From JANNWF01 sp052390415 (GTDB taxonomy: Bacteria; Pseudomonadota; Gammaproteobacteria; Xanthomonadales; Xanthomonadaceae): a DNA stretch of 6,079 nucleotides. The notes beneath the pieces were generated by a model. That model did no database searches and was not told the DNA's origin. It saw nothing but the letters and a program-made list of their open reading frames with translations. The stretch spans positions 1-6,079 of the forward strand of contig JBQTGY010000022.1 in the NCBI GenBank assembly GCA_052390415.1, given 5' to 3'. The translations under genes and the position numbers were made by a program. Shown here one piece after another: positions 1 to 5,897 of this stretch (the stretch's first letter is position 1; the number at the start of each line of letters is the position of its first letter).

Positions 1-174
1 GGCCGCTTCGCAGACGCCTTCGCTTCGCTCGGTCGGCCGGCCGCTTCGCAGACGCCTTCGCTTCGCTCGGTCGGCCGCTTCGCAGACGCCTTCGCTTCGC
101 TCGGTCGGCCGCTTCGCAGACGCCTTCGCTTCGCTCGGTCGGCCGCTTCGCAGACGCCTTCGCTTCGCTCGGTC
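1..174. repeat. 34-bp tandem repeat array, five copies
   Basis: Five copies of a 34-bp unit beginning GGCCGCTTCGCAGACGCC and ending TCGCTCGGTC lie at 1-34, 39-72, 73-106, 107-140 and 141-174. I see no substitutions between copies. The only irregularity is an extra GGCC (35-38) between copies 1 and 2, which creates GGCCGGCC. The unit contains the sub-motif CTTCGC three times, so it may have grown from a shorter repeat. A period of 34 is not a multiple of three and no gene covers the array, so it is non-coding. It starts at the window edge and may be longer upstream. It lies downstream of the minus-strand kinase gene. Its identity points to recent expansion or active homogenisation. Confidence 0.95.
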
Positions 175-178
175 GGCA

Positions 179-207
179 GCACGCAAACCTGCGGTTTGCA
201 AGCGTGC
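179..207. other. imperfect hairpin between srkA stop and tandem array
   Basis: The arm GCACGCAAACC (179-189) pairs with GGTTTGC (193-199) and GTGC (204-207) around a TGC loop, with a 4-nt bulge (AAGC, 200-203). It lies about 30 bp past the stop codon of the minus-strand kinase gene, so it would form in that transcript's 3' untranslated region. No T-run follows on either strand, so it is not a classical intrinsic terminator. It could act in 3'-end stabilisation or be a remnant of a palindromic repeat. Confidence 0.5.
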
Positions 208-238
208 CGCTTCACCCCGAGTCCCCAGAACTACGGCT

Positions 239-1240
239 TTACCAAGCCGGGGTTTCCTGCAACGCCGACAACTGCTCCTGCAACTGCGATATCACCGATT
301 CCCAGTGGCGACGTTCGCCAAACCATGGGAAGGCAGCGGGAAACGCGGGATCGCTCCAGCGGCGGGCGATCCAGCCGTGATAATTCAATAGCCGCAGGCT
401 GCGCAGGGCTTCGATGAGTCCCAGCTCATGCCGGTCAAACGCACGAAACCGCTCGTAGCCTTCCATCAGCCATTCGAACTGTTGACGCTGCTCCTGCGGT
501 GGACCCGAGAGCAACATCCACAGGTCTTGAATCGCGGGTGCGCTGAGGCAATCGTCCAAATCCACGAAGTGCGCGCCGCCATCGCGCCACAGCAGATTTC
601 CAGGGTGGCAGTCACCGTGGGTGCGGATTTCCTCAACCTCAAAGGCGGCGTTAAACGCCGCATCCACATGTTCGAGCACGGCGTCGGCGAGGGTGGCGAA
701 GTTGTCTTCCAATTCGCCGGGCAACCAGCCGCCATCCAGCAAGAAGTTGACTGGCGCGTCGCCGAAGGTCTCGATGTCCAGCGCGGTGCGATGCACAAAG
801 GGGCGTTGCGCGCCAACCAAATGAATGCGCGCCAGCATTTGGCCGAGATGGCGCAAGGTGTCGCGATCGCCAGCCTCGGGTGCGCGGCCGCCACGCAACG
901 GGAACAGCGCAAATCGAAAGCCAGCGTGGGTATGCAGCGTGTTGTCGGCAAAGCGCAGTGGCGCAACGACGGGTAGTTCTGCCGCCACCAGTTCGGCCGC
1001 AAACGCGTGTTCTTCCATAATCGCCGCGTCGCTCCAGCGCGCCGGCCGGTAGAACTTGGCGACCACCGCGACTTCGTCTTCGATACCCACCCGATAGACG
1101 CGATTCTCGAAGCTGTTGAGGGCCAGTACGCGGCCGTCGGTCAGCAGACCGAGTGACTCCACGGCAGCGAGTACGCATTGCGGATCGAGCTTCGCATACG
1201 GCGGCGTGGGTGTCGGTGCAGTCGACGCTTGTTTGCTCAT
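239..1240 (-). CDS. srkA: stress response kinase A (YihE/SrkA family)
   Basis: A 333-residue protein, close to the roughly 330 residues usual for SrkA/YihE. This family has a kinase fold like choline and aminoglycoside phosphotransferases. In E. coli it is a cytoplasmic Ser/Thr protein kinase that limits stress-induced death. Visible motifs: the family block LNSFENRVYR (41-50), a probable ATP-contacting Lys62 in AKFYRP, the catalytic loop HGDCHPGN (208-215, with Asp210 and Asn215), the metal-binding FVDLDD (225-230, Asp227), then APAIQDLWMLL (234-244) and RRWSDPAFP (293-301). All key residues are present, so the enzyme looks active. The ATG start overlaps the stop of the upstream methyltransferase in an ATGA junction. 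Only a weak GGG lies upstream, so translation probably depends on coupling. Residues 1-17 are low-complexity (STAPTPTPP) and poorly conserved. In E. coli srkA sits beside dsbA; that arrangement is absent here. Confidence 0.95.
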   Translation of the reverse strand: MSKQASTAPTPTPPYAKLDPQCVLAAVESLGLLTDGRVLALNSFENRVYRVGIEDEVAVVAKFYRPARWSDAAIMEEHAFAAELVAAELPVVAPLRFADNTLHTHAGFRFALFPLRGGRAPEAGDRDTLRHLGQMLARIHLVGAQRPFVHRTALDIETFGDAPVNFLLDGGWLPGELEDNFATLADAVLEHVDAAFNAAFEVEEIRTHGDCHPGNLLWRDGGAHFVDLDDCLSAPAIQDLWMLLSGPPQEQRQQFEWLMEGYERFRAFDRHELGLIEALRSLRLLNYHGWIARRWSDPAFPAAFPWFGERRHWESVISQLQEQLSALQETPAW

Positions 1241-1863
1241 TTGCCCATGCTGCCGCGTGGCAACGGCGCGGCGAGTTCCAGCGCGGAGGCGCTGGCATGC
1301 AGGGGCGGTAGCAGGTAGCAGTGATTGCCTACCGCCAACAGCCCCGCATCGGCAAATGTTTGCCGATAGAACGCGGGCGAGCGCCGCAGCCAGCCGACCT
1401 CGTCGCCCTCGGCCTCATCGCCGCGGCAAAACAAATCGAGAAACGCCATGCCGTGGCCAAGCTCGGCGAAGCCGGACAGGCCGAGGCGCAGGGTTTTGCT
1501 ATCGAGATAGTGGATGACGTCCGAACACACCAGCAGATCGACGCTGCGCTCAAAGCGCAATTCCGCCAGTTGCTTGAAGCCAACCAAGCGCAGGTTGCGT
1601 GAGCGAGCGTAGCGATTGACCGCGTAGTGGCTGGAGTCCAAGCCCATATAGTCGACGGCAGGCCGCAGTCGCAGCAAAGGCGCGCGCCACGCCCCCTCAC
1701 CGCAACCGATATCCAGCACCGAAGTCAGAGGTCGCCCGAGGTGGTACTCACAGGCCGCCACCGCCAACGCGACCTTGCGTTGCAAGCGGGAGGCAGCGCC
1801 GACGGTACCGCCCGGTGGGCGATACCAACGGTCAAAATAAGCGCGGTCGTAGAGTTTGGCCAT
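1237..1863 (-). CDS. class I SAM-dependent methyltransferase
   Basis: A 208-residue, probably cytosolic protein with a Rossmann-fold methyltransferase core. SAM-binding motif I is VLDIGCGEG (49-57), an acidic residue ending strand 2 is Asp76 in YMGLDSS, and the motif around strand 4 is DLLVCSDVIHYL (109-120). This places it in the Methyltransf_11/25-like group of small-molecule or unspecified methyltransferases. The sequence does not reveal the substrate. The N-terminal YDRAYFDRWYR (5-15) looks typical of its close relatives, which supports the ATG at 1863 even though I see no good Shine-Dalgarno sequence upstream. It is first of a two-gene unit: its TGA overlaps the kinase ATG by 4 bp. The C-terminus (about 185-208, rich in Ala/Leu/Pro) lacks recognisable motifs. 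The family is confident; the function is unknown. Confidence 0.88.
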   Translation of the reverse strand: MAKLYDRAYFDRWYRPPGGTVGAASRLQRKVALAVAACEYHLGRPLTSVLDIGCGEGAWRAPLLRLRPAVDYMGLDSSHYAVNRYARSRNLRLVGFKQLAELRFERSVDLLVCSDVIHYLDSKTLRLGLSGFAELGHGMAFLDLFCRGDEAEGDEVGWLRRSPAFYRQTFADAGLLAVGNHCYLLPPLHASASALELAAPLPRGSMGK

Positions 1864-1916
1864 GCCCGCAGGGTAGCGGGTTGGCGCGTTCGACAGGCGA
1901 CAAGCGAATCAGTCTC

Positions 1917-2009
1917 AGCACGGATGCAGGCCGCAGGCCGGAATCCGGTCCAGGTCGGCACACGTCAACGGGTCGCGTCCCCGGATTCGGCTTACGCTGC
2001 ATCCGGGCT
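1917..2009. repeat. inverted pair of an intergenic palindromic repeat
   Basis: The 195-bp gap between phaZ and the methyltransferase holds two related copies of one element in opposite orientation. The left copy (1917-1948) reads AGCACGGATGCAG, then a short spacer, then GCCGGAATCCGG. The right copy (1979-2009), read on the minus strand, runs AGCCCGGATGCAG...GCCGAATCCGGGG. The outer arms (1917-1929 and 1997-2009) match at 12 of 13 positions, and the inner arms (1937-1948 and 1981-1991) differ by one gap. The right copy is itself a hairpin (CCCGGAT 1980-1986 with ATCCGGG 2001-2007). From memory, AGCCCGGATGCAGCG-like elements are dispersed in intergenic regions of many proteobacteria. A long stem could form in the minus-strand transcript between the two genes and may separate or attenuate them; that role is inference. 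Confidence 0.8.
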
Positions 2010-2058
2010 AAATTCCCACGTGTCAGCCGGTCCTAAAGTTGCGGCTCGCCTCGCCGCT

Positions 2059-3300
2059 TCACGCGTGCTTGCGAATGAAGTCACGCACCTGCGGATATAC
2101 CTCTTCTCGCCAACGCCGGCCGCTGAAGATGCCGTAATGACCTGCACCTTCCACCGTCAGATGGTGCTTCTGATCGGCCGTCAAACCTCGACATAGATCG
2201 TGCGCGGCCTGGGTTTGGCCGAGTCCGGAAATATCGTCCAGCTCGCCTTCAATCGTCAGCAGGCCGCCGCTGCGGATCGCATCCGGATTGACGCGTTCGC
2301 CAGCCACATCCCATTCGATGCGCGGCAACAGGTGTTGCTGGAAGACGATGCGAATGGTGTCGAGGTAATACTCCGACGGCATGTCCAGCACCGCGTTGTA
2401 CTCGTCGTAAAAACGCCGGTGACTTTGTGCATCGTCGAGGTCGCCCTGGATCAGATCCTGATAAAAATCCCAGTGCGACTGCGCATGCCGATTCGGATTC
2501 ATGGCGATGAAACCGGCGTGTTGCAGAAAACCCGGATAGACCTTGCGACCGCGGCCGGGATAGTTGTCTGGTACCTGGTGAATGACGTTGTTGCGGAACC
2601 ACGCCAGCGGTTTGGTCGTCGCCAGATTGTTGACCTGGGTGGGGCTGCGTCGGCTGTCGATCGGGCCGCCCATCAAGGTCAGGCTGCGCGGGGTGGCTTC
2701 GCCGCGTGCGGCCATCAGCGAAATCGCCGCCAGCACTGGCACGGTGGGCTGGCATACCGAGATCACATGCAGGTTCTCTGCACCCAGAAGGCGGATGAAA
2801 TCCTGAATGTAGGCGACGTAGTCGTCCAGATGGAACGCGCCCTGATCCAGCGGCACCATGCGCGCGTCGATCCAGTCGGTGATCCAGACCTTGTGATCGC
2901 CAAGCAGGGTGCGCACGGTGTCGCGCAACAGGGTGGAGTGATGGCCCGACAGCGGCGCCACCAGCAACACCTTGGGGTCGTCCTTGAGATCATCGACGAT
3001 GGTCGATTCGTCGCTGTAACGCTTGAAGCGCAACAGGCGGCAAAACGGTTTGAGCGCGGCTTCCACTTCGACAATGGGCAAGGTGTGGCCATGTGCCAAC
3101 ACGCTGCGGATGTCGAACTGGGGCTTTTCGTAGTCTTTGCCCAGCCGATGAAAGAGCTCGTAGCCGGCGGAAATGCGTTGGGCGCCGGGCACTCTCGATA
3201 GCCAACTCTGTGGTTCGCCATACATGCGGGCGGCGGCTTCTGCGCCATATACCCAGGGGCTCATCATGGCGCGTGTCATTTCGTGCATGCGGTAGAGCAA
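2059..3300 (-). CDS. phaZ: intracellular polyhydroxyalkanoate depolymerase
   Basis: A 413-residue alpha/beta-hydrolase of the intracellular PHA depolymerase family (TIGR01849 type). It hydrolyses amorphous PHB/PHA in storage granules to hydroxyalkanoate units and acts at the granule surface in the cytoplasm. The nucleophile is a cysteine in a modified lipase box, SVCQP (181-185, Cys183). The other triad members are Asp355 in GELDDISG and His388 in GAGHYGIFSG. From memory these are the same numbers as in Cupriavidus necator PhaZ1 (Cys183/Asp355/His388). Other conserved blocks are APLSGHHSTLLRDTVRTLL (115-133), TDWIDARMVP (141-150) and YPGFLQHAGF (255-264). There is no signal peptide, as expected for an intracellular enzyme. 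The start is TTG: it gives MLYRMHE, in register with the MLYQLHE start I recall for C. necator, and a GGAGA lies 6 nt upstream. The first ATG is five codons in (3286-3288). No PHA synthase or phasin gene is in the window. Confidence 0.95.
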   Translation of the reverse strand: MLYRMHEMTRAMMSPWVYGAEAAARMYGEPQSWLSRVPGAQRISAGYELFHRLGKDYEKPQFDIRSVLAHGHTLPIVEVEAALKPFCRLLRFKRYSDESTIVDDLKDDPKVLLVAPLSGHHSTLLRDTVRTLLGDHKVWITDWIDARMVPLDQGAFHLDDYVAYIQDFIRLLGAENLHVISVCQPTVPVLAAISLMAARGEATPRSLTLMGGPIDSRRSPTQVNNLATTKPLAWFRNNVIHQVPDNYPGRGRKVYPGFLQHAGFIAMNPNRHAQSHWDFYQDLIQGDLDDAQSHRRFYDEYNAVLDMPSEYYLDTIRIVFQQHLLPRIEWDVAGERVNPDAIRSGGLLTIEGELDDISGLGQTQAAHDLCRGLTADQKHHLTVEGAGHYGIFSGRRWREEVYPQVRDFIRKHA

Positions 3301-3306
3301 GGTCGG

Positions 3307-3311
3307 TCTCC
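3307..3311 (-). promoter_or_regulatory. Shine-Dalgarno site selecting the phaZ TTG start
   Basis: On the minus strand GGAGA is followed by CCGACC and then TTG (3300-3298), a spacing of 6 nt. The alternative ATG at 3288-3286 would be 18 nt away, too far for this site. This decides in favour of the TTG start. Confidence 0.75.
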
Positions 3312-3472
3312 GGCAGGCTGCTAAAGCAATTGGTGCGGCGCATCATTGCATAGCGGCGTCGCCGGCGATGTGATCGAGTCGAGGTGGTTGGGTTGAGTCG
3401 TTGGCGGCGGCTTACCCATGCACCCACTTCGTCCCCGCTCCGTCCTGCGCTACGCTGATCGCCACAGATCAC

Positions 3473-3477
3473 GAGGA
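3473..3477 (+). promoter_or_regulatory. Shine-Dalgarno site selecting the peroxidase ATG
   Basis: GAGGA is followed by CCCACC and ATG (3484), a 6-nt spacing. It decides against the in-frame upstream ATG at 3418, which would add 22 residues (MHPLRPRSVLRYADRH...) unlike the family's N-terminus. Confidence 0.8.
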
Positions 3478-3483
3478 CCCACC

Positions 3484-3963
3484 ATGACCGCGTTCAACGA
3501 TTTCAAAGCCATCACCATCGATGGCGACGAGCAGTCACTCGGCGATTACGCCGGCAAAGTGGCCTTGGTGGTCAACACGGCCAGCAAGTGCGGCTTCACC
3601 CCGCAGTACACCGGGTTGGAAGCGCTCTACCGCAAAGACGCCGACAAGGGACTGGTGGTGCTGGGCTTTCCTTGCGACCAGTTTGGTCATCAGGAACCGG
3701 GCAACGAGGCCGAGATCAAGAACTTCTGCTCGCTGAGTTATGACGTCAGCTTTCCACTGTTTGCCAAGGTGAACGTCAACGGCAGCGACGCGCATCCACT
3801 GTTTCGCTACATGAAAAAAGAAGCAAAGGGTTTGCTGGGCACCGAAGCGATCAAGTGGAATTTCACCAAGTTCCTGATTGATCGTGAGGGCAAGGTGCGT
3901 CGCCGCTACGGGCCTACCGATACGCCGGAAAGCATCGAGAAAGATTTGCTGGCCCTGCTTTAG
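3484..3963 (+). CDS. glutathione peroxidase-family thiol peroxidase
   Basis: A 159-residue cytosolic thioredoxin-fold peroxidase that reduces hydrogen peroxide and organic hydroperoxides. The peroxidatic cysteine is Cys36 in NTASKCGFTPQY (31-42). The family signature LGFPCDQFGHQEPG spans 60-73, and the catalytic tetrad is completed by Gln70, Trp125 and Asn126 (WNFTKFL). The position is cysteine, not selenocysteine. Cys82 in NFCSLSYDVSFPLF sits where the resolving cysteine lies in thioredoxin-dependent members (Cys36/Cys82 in yeast Gpx3, from memory). A thioredoxin-dependent enzyme is therefore more likely than a true glutathione-dependent one. BtuE of E. coli is a relative. There is no signal peptide and the length is typical. 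The gene is divergent from phaZ across a 183-bp region and monocistronic as far as can be seen. I found no clear OxyR-type or other operator upstream. Confidence 0.95.
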   Translation: MTAFNDFKAITIDGDEQSLGDYAGKVALVVNTASKCGFTPQYTGLEALYRKDADKGLVVLGFPCDQFGHQEPGNEAEIKNFCSLSYDVSFPLFAKVNVNGSDAHPLFRYMKKEAKGLLGTEAIKWNFTKFLIDREGKVRRRYGPTDTPESIEKDLLALL

Positions 3964-4045
3964 CAGATTCGATACTCGGTAACGTCATCACGAATTGCTC
4001 AGCACCCACTCTCGAATTGCGATCGCGTCGATTGCCTTGTGGAGG

Positions 4046-4063
4046 GCCGCGCTCCCGCGCGGC
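4046..4063. other. short GC-rich hairpin in peroxidase-aminotransferase gap
   Basis: GCCGCG (4046-4051) pairs with CGCGGC (4058-4063) across a 6-nt loop. It lies 83 bp after the peroxidase stop and lacks a following T-run, so it is a weak terminator candidate at best. The wording GGAGGGCCGCGCTCCCGCG is reminiscent of REP-like intergenic elements. A weaker pair, GCTGTT (4065-4070) with AACAGC (4089-4094), follows. Confidence 0.4.
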
Positions 4064-4098
4064 TGCTGTTGCGCAGGTGTTCGCAAGTAACAGCGAGG

Positions 4099-4163
4099 TA
4101 GGGTGCGTCTTGACGCACCGGCTTCGGTTTACGCCAAGTGCTGGTGCGTCAAGACGCACCCTA
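4099..4163. repeat. nested palindromic element (MITE/REP-like), 65 bp
   Basis: Two 21-bp arms, 4099-4119 and 4143-4163, are perfect reverse complements separated by 23 bp. Each arm is itself a palindrome: GGTGCGTC-TT-GACGCACC (4102-4119), and its mirror with an AA centre (4143-4160). The ends are TAGGG on the left and CCCTA on the right. The sequence can therefore fold as one long stem or as two small hairpins. It carries no coding capacity and ends 45 bp before the aminotransferase ATG, so it is probably in the 5' untranslated region or promoter region of that gene. The architecture fits a non-autonomous palindromic repeat of the REP/MITE kind. Confidence 0.9.
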
Positions 4164-4208
4164 TGGCATGTTTGTGGGACCGCACGACGAAACCATTACG
4201 GCAAAGAA

Positions 4209-5588
4209 ATGGACTCTCTCGCCCAGAAGGACATCGCCAACGTTCTTCACCCCGCCACCAACTTTCACGCGCATCGCGAAAGTGGGCCGTTGATCATCGA
4301 GCGCGGCGAGGGTGTCTATGTGTACGACGCCTCGGGCAAACGTTATCTGGAAGGCTTGGCGGGTCTGTGGTGCGTGGCCATCGGTTATGGCGAACAAGCC
4401 CTGATTGACGCCGCGACAGTACAGATGAACAAGCTCGCTTACGGGCATATGTTTGCGTCACGCAGCCACGAGCCGGGCATCCTGCTGGCCGAAAAGCTCA
4501 ATCAATGGTTACCACCGAGCCGACGCCACACCGGTCCTTGGCGGATCTTCTACGGCAACTCCGGATCGGATGCCAACGACACTCAGGTCAAGCTGATCCG
4601 CTACTACAACAACGCCATCGGCCGCCCGCGCAAGAAGAAGATCATCAGCCGCATCCGCGGTTATCACGGCGTGACCTTGGCCTCGGCCAGCCTGACTGGA
4701 TTGCCCAACTTTCATCAGCACTTCGATTTGCCCATCGATGGGGTGCTGCATACGGACTGCCCACATCACTATCGGTTCGGCTTGCCCGGCGAATCGGAGG
4801 ACGCGTTCGGTGATCGCTTGGCTGCCAACCTGGAGGCAATGATTCTGGCGGAGGACCCGGAAACGGTGGCTGCCTTCATTGCTGAGCCAGTGATGGGCGC
4901 GGGCGGCTTGGTCGTCCCGCCAAGGAATTACTTCGAAAAAATCCACGCCGTGCTCGACAAGTACGACGTGTTGATGATCGACGATGAGGTGATTTGTGGC
5001 TTCGGTCGTTTGGGCACACGTTTTGGCTGCGAAGCGGTAGGCATGCGGCCTGACACTATCTCGATGGCCAAGGCTTTGTCGTCTGCCTATTTGCCGATCA
5101 GCGCAGTGGCGGTGCCCGATTGGATGGCCGAAGCCATGGTCGAGCCCAGTCGGCAGGTCGGCGCGTTCGCGCATGGCTACACGTATTCGGGACATCCGGT
5201 GCCCTGCGCGGTGGCGCTGCGCAATTTGCAATTATTCGAAGAGCGCGATCTGGTCGGTCATGCCGCGCGGATGGGCGTGCATTTTCAGGCGCGGTTGGCG
5301 GCGCTGGCAGAGCGCCCATTCGTGGGGCATACGCGCGGCATGGGTCTGCTGGGTGGTCTGGAATTGGTACAAGACGTCGCCAACAAGCAGTTTTTTGCTC
5401 CTGAGGCCAAGGCCGCGGTGCGAGTCGCAGCGTTGGCCGCAGAGGCAGGCTTGTTGGTGCGTGCGTTGCCCGGCGACTGCATCGCCATTTGCCCACCGCT
5501 GATCATCAGCGAGACCCAGATTGATGAACTGTTCGATCTGCTGGAAGGCGCGCTGGCGGCGTTTGCGGGTGAGCAGGTTGGTGGGTAA
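4209..5588 (+). CDS. class III PLP aminotransferase (omega-amine:pyruvate type)
   Basis: A 459-residue fold-type I PLP enzyme of the omega-transaminase group (relatives include putrescine/polyamine:pyruvate and beta-alanine:pyruvate aminotransferases). It would move an amino group from an amine or omega-amino acid to a keto acid, probably pyruvate, in the cytosol. Visible motifs: LAGLWCVAIGYG (50-61), phosphate-binding NSGSDAND (117-124), the PLP-stacking aromatic Tyr152 in RGYHG, DDEVICGFGR (258-267, with Asp259 contacting the pyridine nitrogen), the Schiff-base Lys288 in SMAKALSSAYLP, and YTYSGHP (324-330). Arg418 in LLVRALPGD matches the mobile arginine that binds carboxylates in this group. 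Motif completeness indicates an active enzyme; the substrate cannot be read from the sequence. The ATG at 4209 fits the family's N-terminus (MDSLAQKDIANVLHPATNFHAH). The frame stays open upstream to an ATG at 4017, but that stretch translates the palindromic element. The nearby upstream AAAGAA is a poor Shine-Dalgarno. Confidence 0.93.
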   Translation: MDSLAQKDIANVLHPATNFHAHRESGPLIIERGEGVYVYDASGKRYLEGLAGLWCVAIGYGEQALIDAATVQMNKLAYGHMFASRSHEPGILLAEKLNQWLPPSRRHTGPWRIFYGNSGSDANDTQVKLIRYYNNAIGRPRKKKIISRIRGYHGVTLASASLTGLPNFHQHFDLPIDGVLHTDCPHHYRFGLPGESEDAFGDRLAANLEAMILAEDPETVAAFIAEPVMGAGGLVVPPRNYFEKIHAVLDKYDVLMIDDEVICGFGRLGTRFGCEAVGMRPDTISMAKALSSAYLPISAVAVPDWMAEAMVEPSRQVGAFAHGYTYSGHPVPCAVALRNLQLFEERDLVGHAARMGVHFQARLAALAERPFVGHTRGMGLLGGLELVQDVANKQFFAPEAKAAVRVAALAAEAGLLVRALPGDCIAICPPLIISETQIDELFDLLEGALAAFAGEQVGG

Positions 5589-5591
5589 GGC

Positions 5592-5897
5592 GTGCTTGGC
5601 CGTCCTGCCATCAGTGACCAGGGCAATCAGAAGCTGCGAGAGCGCAGTCCTGTCAGTTTCCCGCCGAGCGAGGCAAGCGTTCCTCCTGGGCGCTTCGGAT
5701 TGACGCTCGCCGATGTCACGCGTGGAGGCGTAGCTGAGCAATTTGATGTCATTCGCGAGCGGATCCGCGAAGTCGAGCGCACGCTCAGCAATAATCCGCC
5801 AGACGGAATCAATCCCGACCATGCAGCATGGAGTGCCGCCGAGGCCAAGCAACTCATTCAAGCCGAACTCGCTTCGCGGGTTGTCTTAAGTAAGGCC
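5592..5897 (+). other. unidentified open frame after the aminotransferase; possible CDS or gene remnant
   Basis: The frame of the aminotransferase is open again from just after its TAA to the window end. A GTG at 5592 follows that stop by 3 nt and could be reached by translational coupling; there is no ATG in the frame and no clear Shine-Dalgarno. The first 102 codons read like a hydrophilic protein: a Pro/Ser-rich start (RERSPVSFPPSEASVPPG), then probable amphipathic helices, AEQFDVIRERIREVERTLSN and AAWSAAEAKQLIQAELASRV. I do not recognise a family. After about 5897 the frame is antisense, codon for codon, to the Gly/Cys-rich end of the next gene, so its continued openness there is explained and not evidence of coding. 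It could be a small gene whose stop was lost, the 3' relic of a deleted gene, or chance. No other gene covers this 300-bp stretch. Confidence 0.3.

Noticed and set aside
1..174. CRISPR array
   Set aside because: The units are contiguous with no unique spacers, so this is a simple tandem repeat.
428..976. Plus-strand 182-codon open frame
   Set aside because: Antisense to the catalytic region of srkA and without recognisable motifs.
1627..2196. Plus-strand 189-codon open frame spanning the gap between the methyltransferase and phaZ
   Set aside because: It overlaps two confident minus-strand genes and runs through the inverted repeat pair; low-complexity translation, no family.
2200..3201. Plus-strand 333-codon open frame
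   Set aside because: It lies wholly antisense to phaZ, which has a full catalytic triad and family-long alignment. The translation is an Arg/Gln/Val-rich shadow with no motif.
3428..3456. Possible peroxidase promoter (TTCGTC ... TACGCT, 17-bp spacing)
   Set aside because: Only a partial match to either hexamer in a GC-rich region; not supportable without a mapped transcription start.
3991..4020. Direct repeat CGAATTGC (3991-3998 and 4013-4020) after the peroxidase gene
   Set aside because: Only 8 bp and no dyad or neighbouring signal; could be chance.
4509..5231. Minus-strand 240-codon open frame
   Set aside because: Antisense to the conserved core of the aminotransferase. Its composition (rich in Arg, His, Gln) reflects complementary GC-rich codons.
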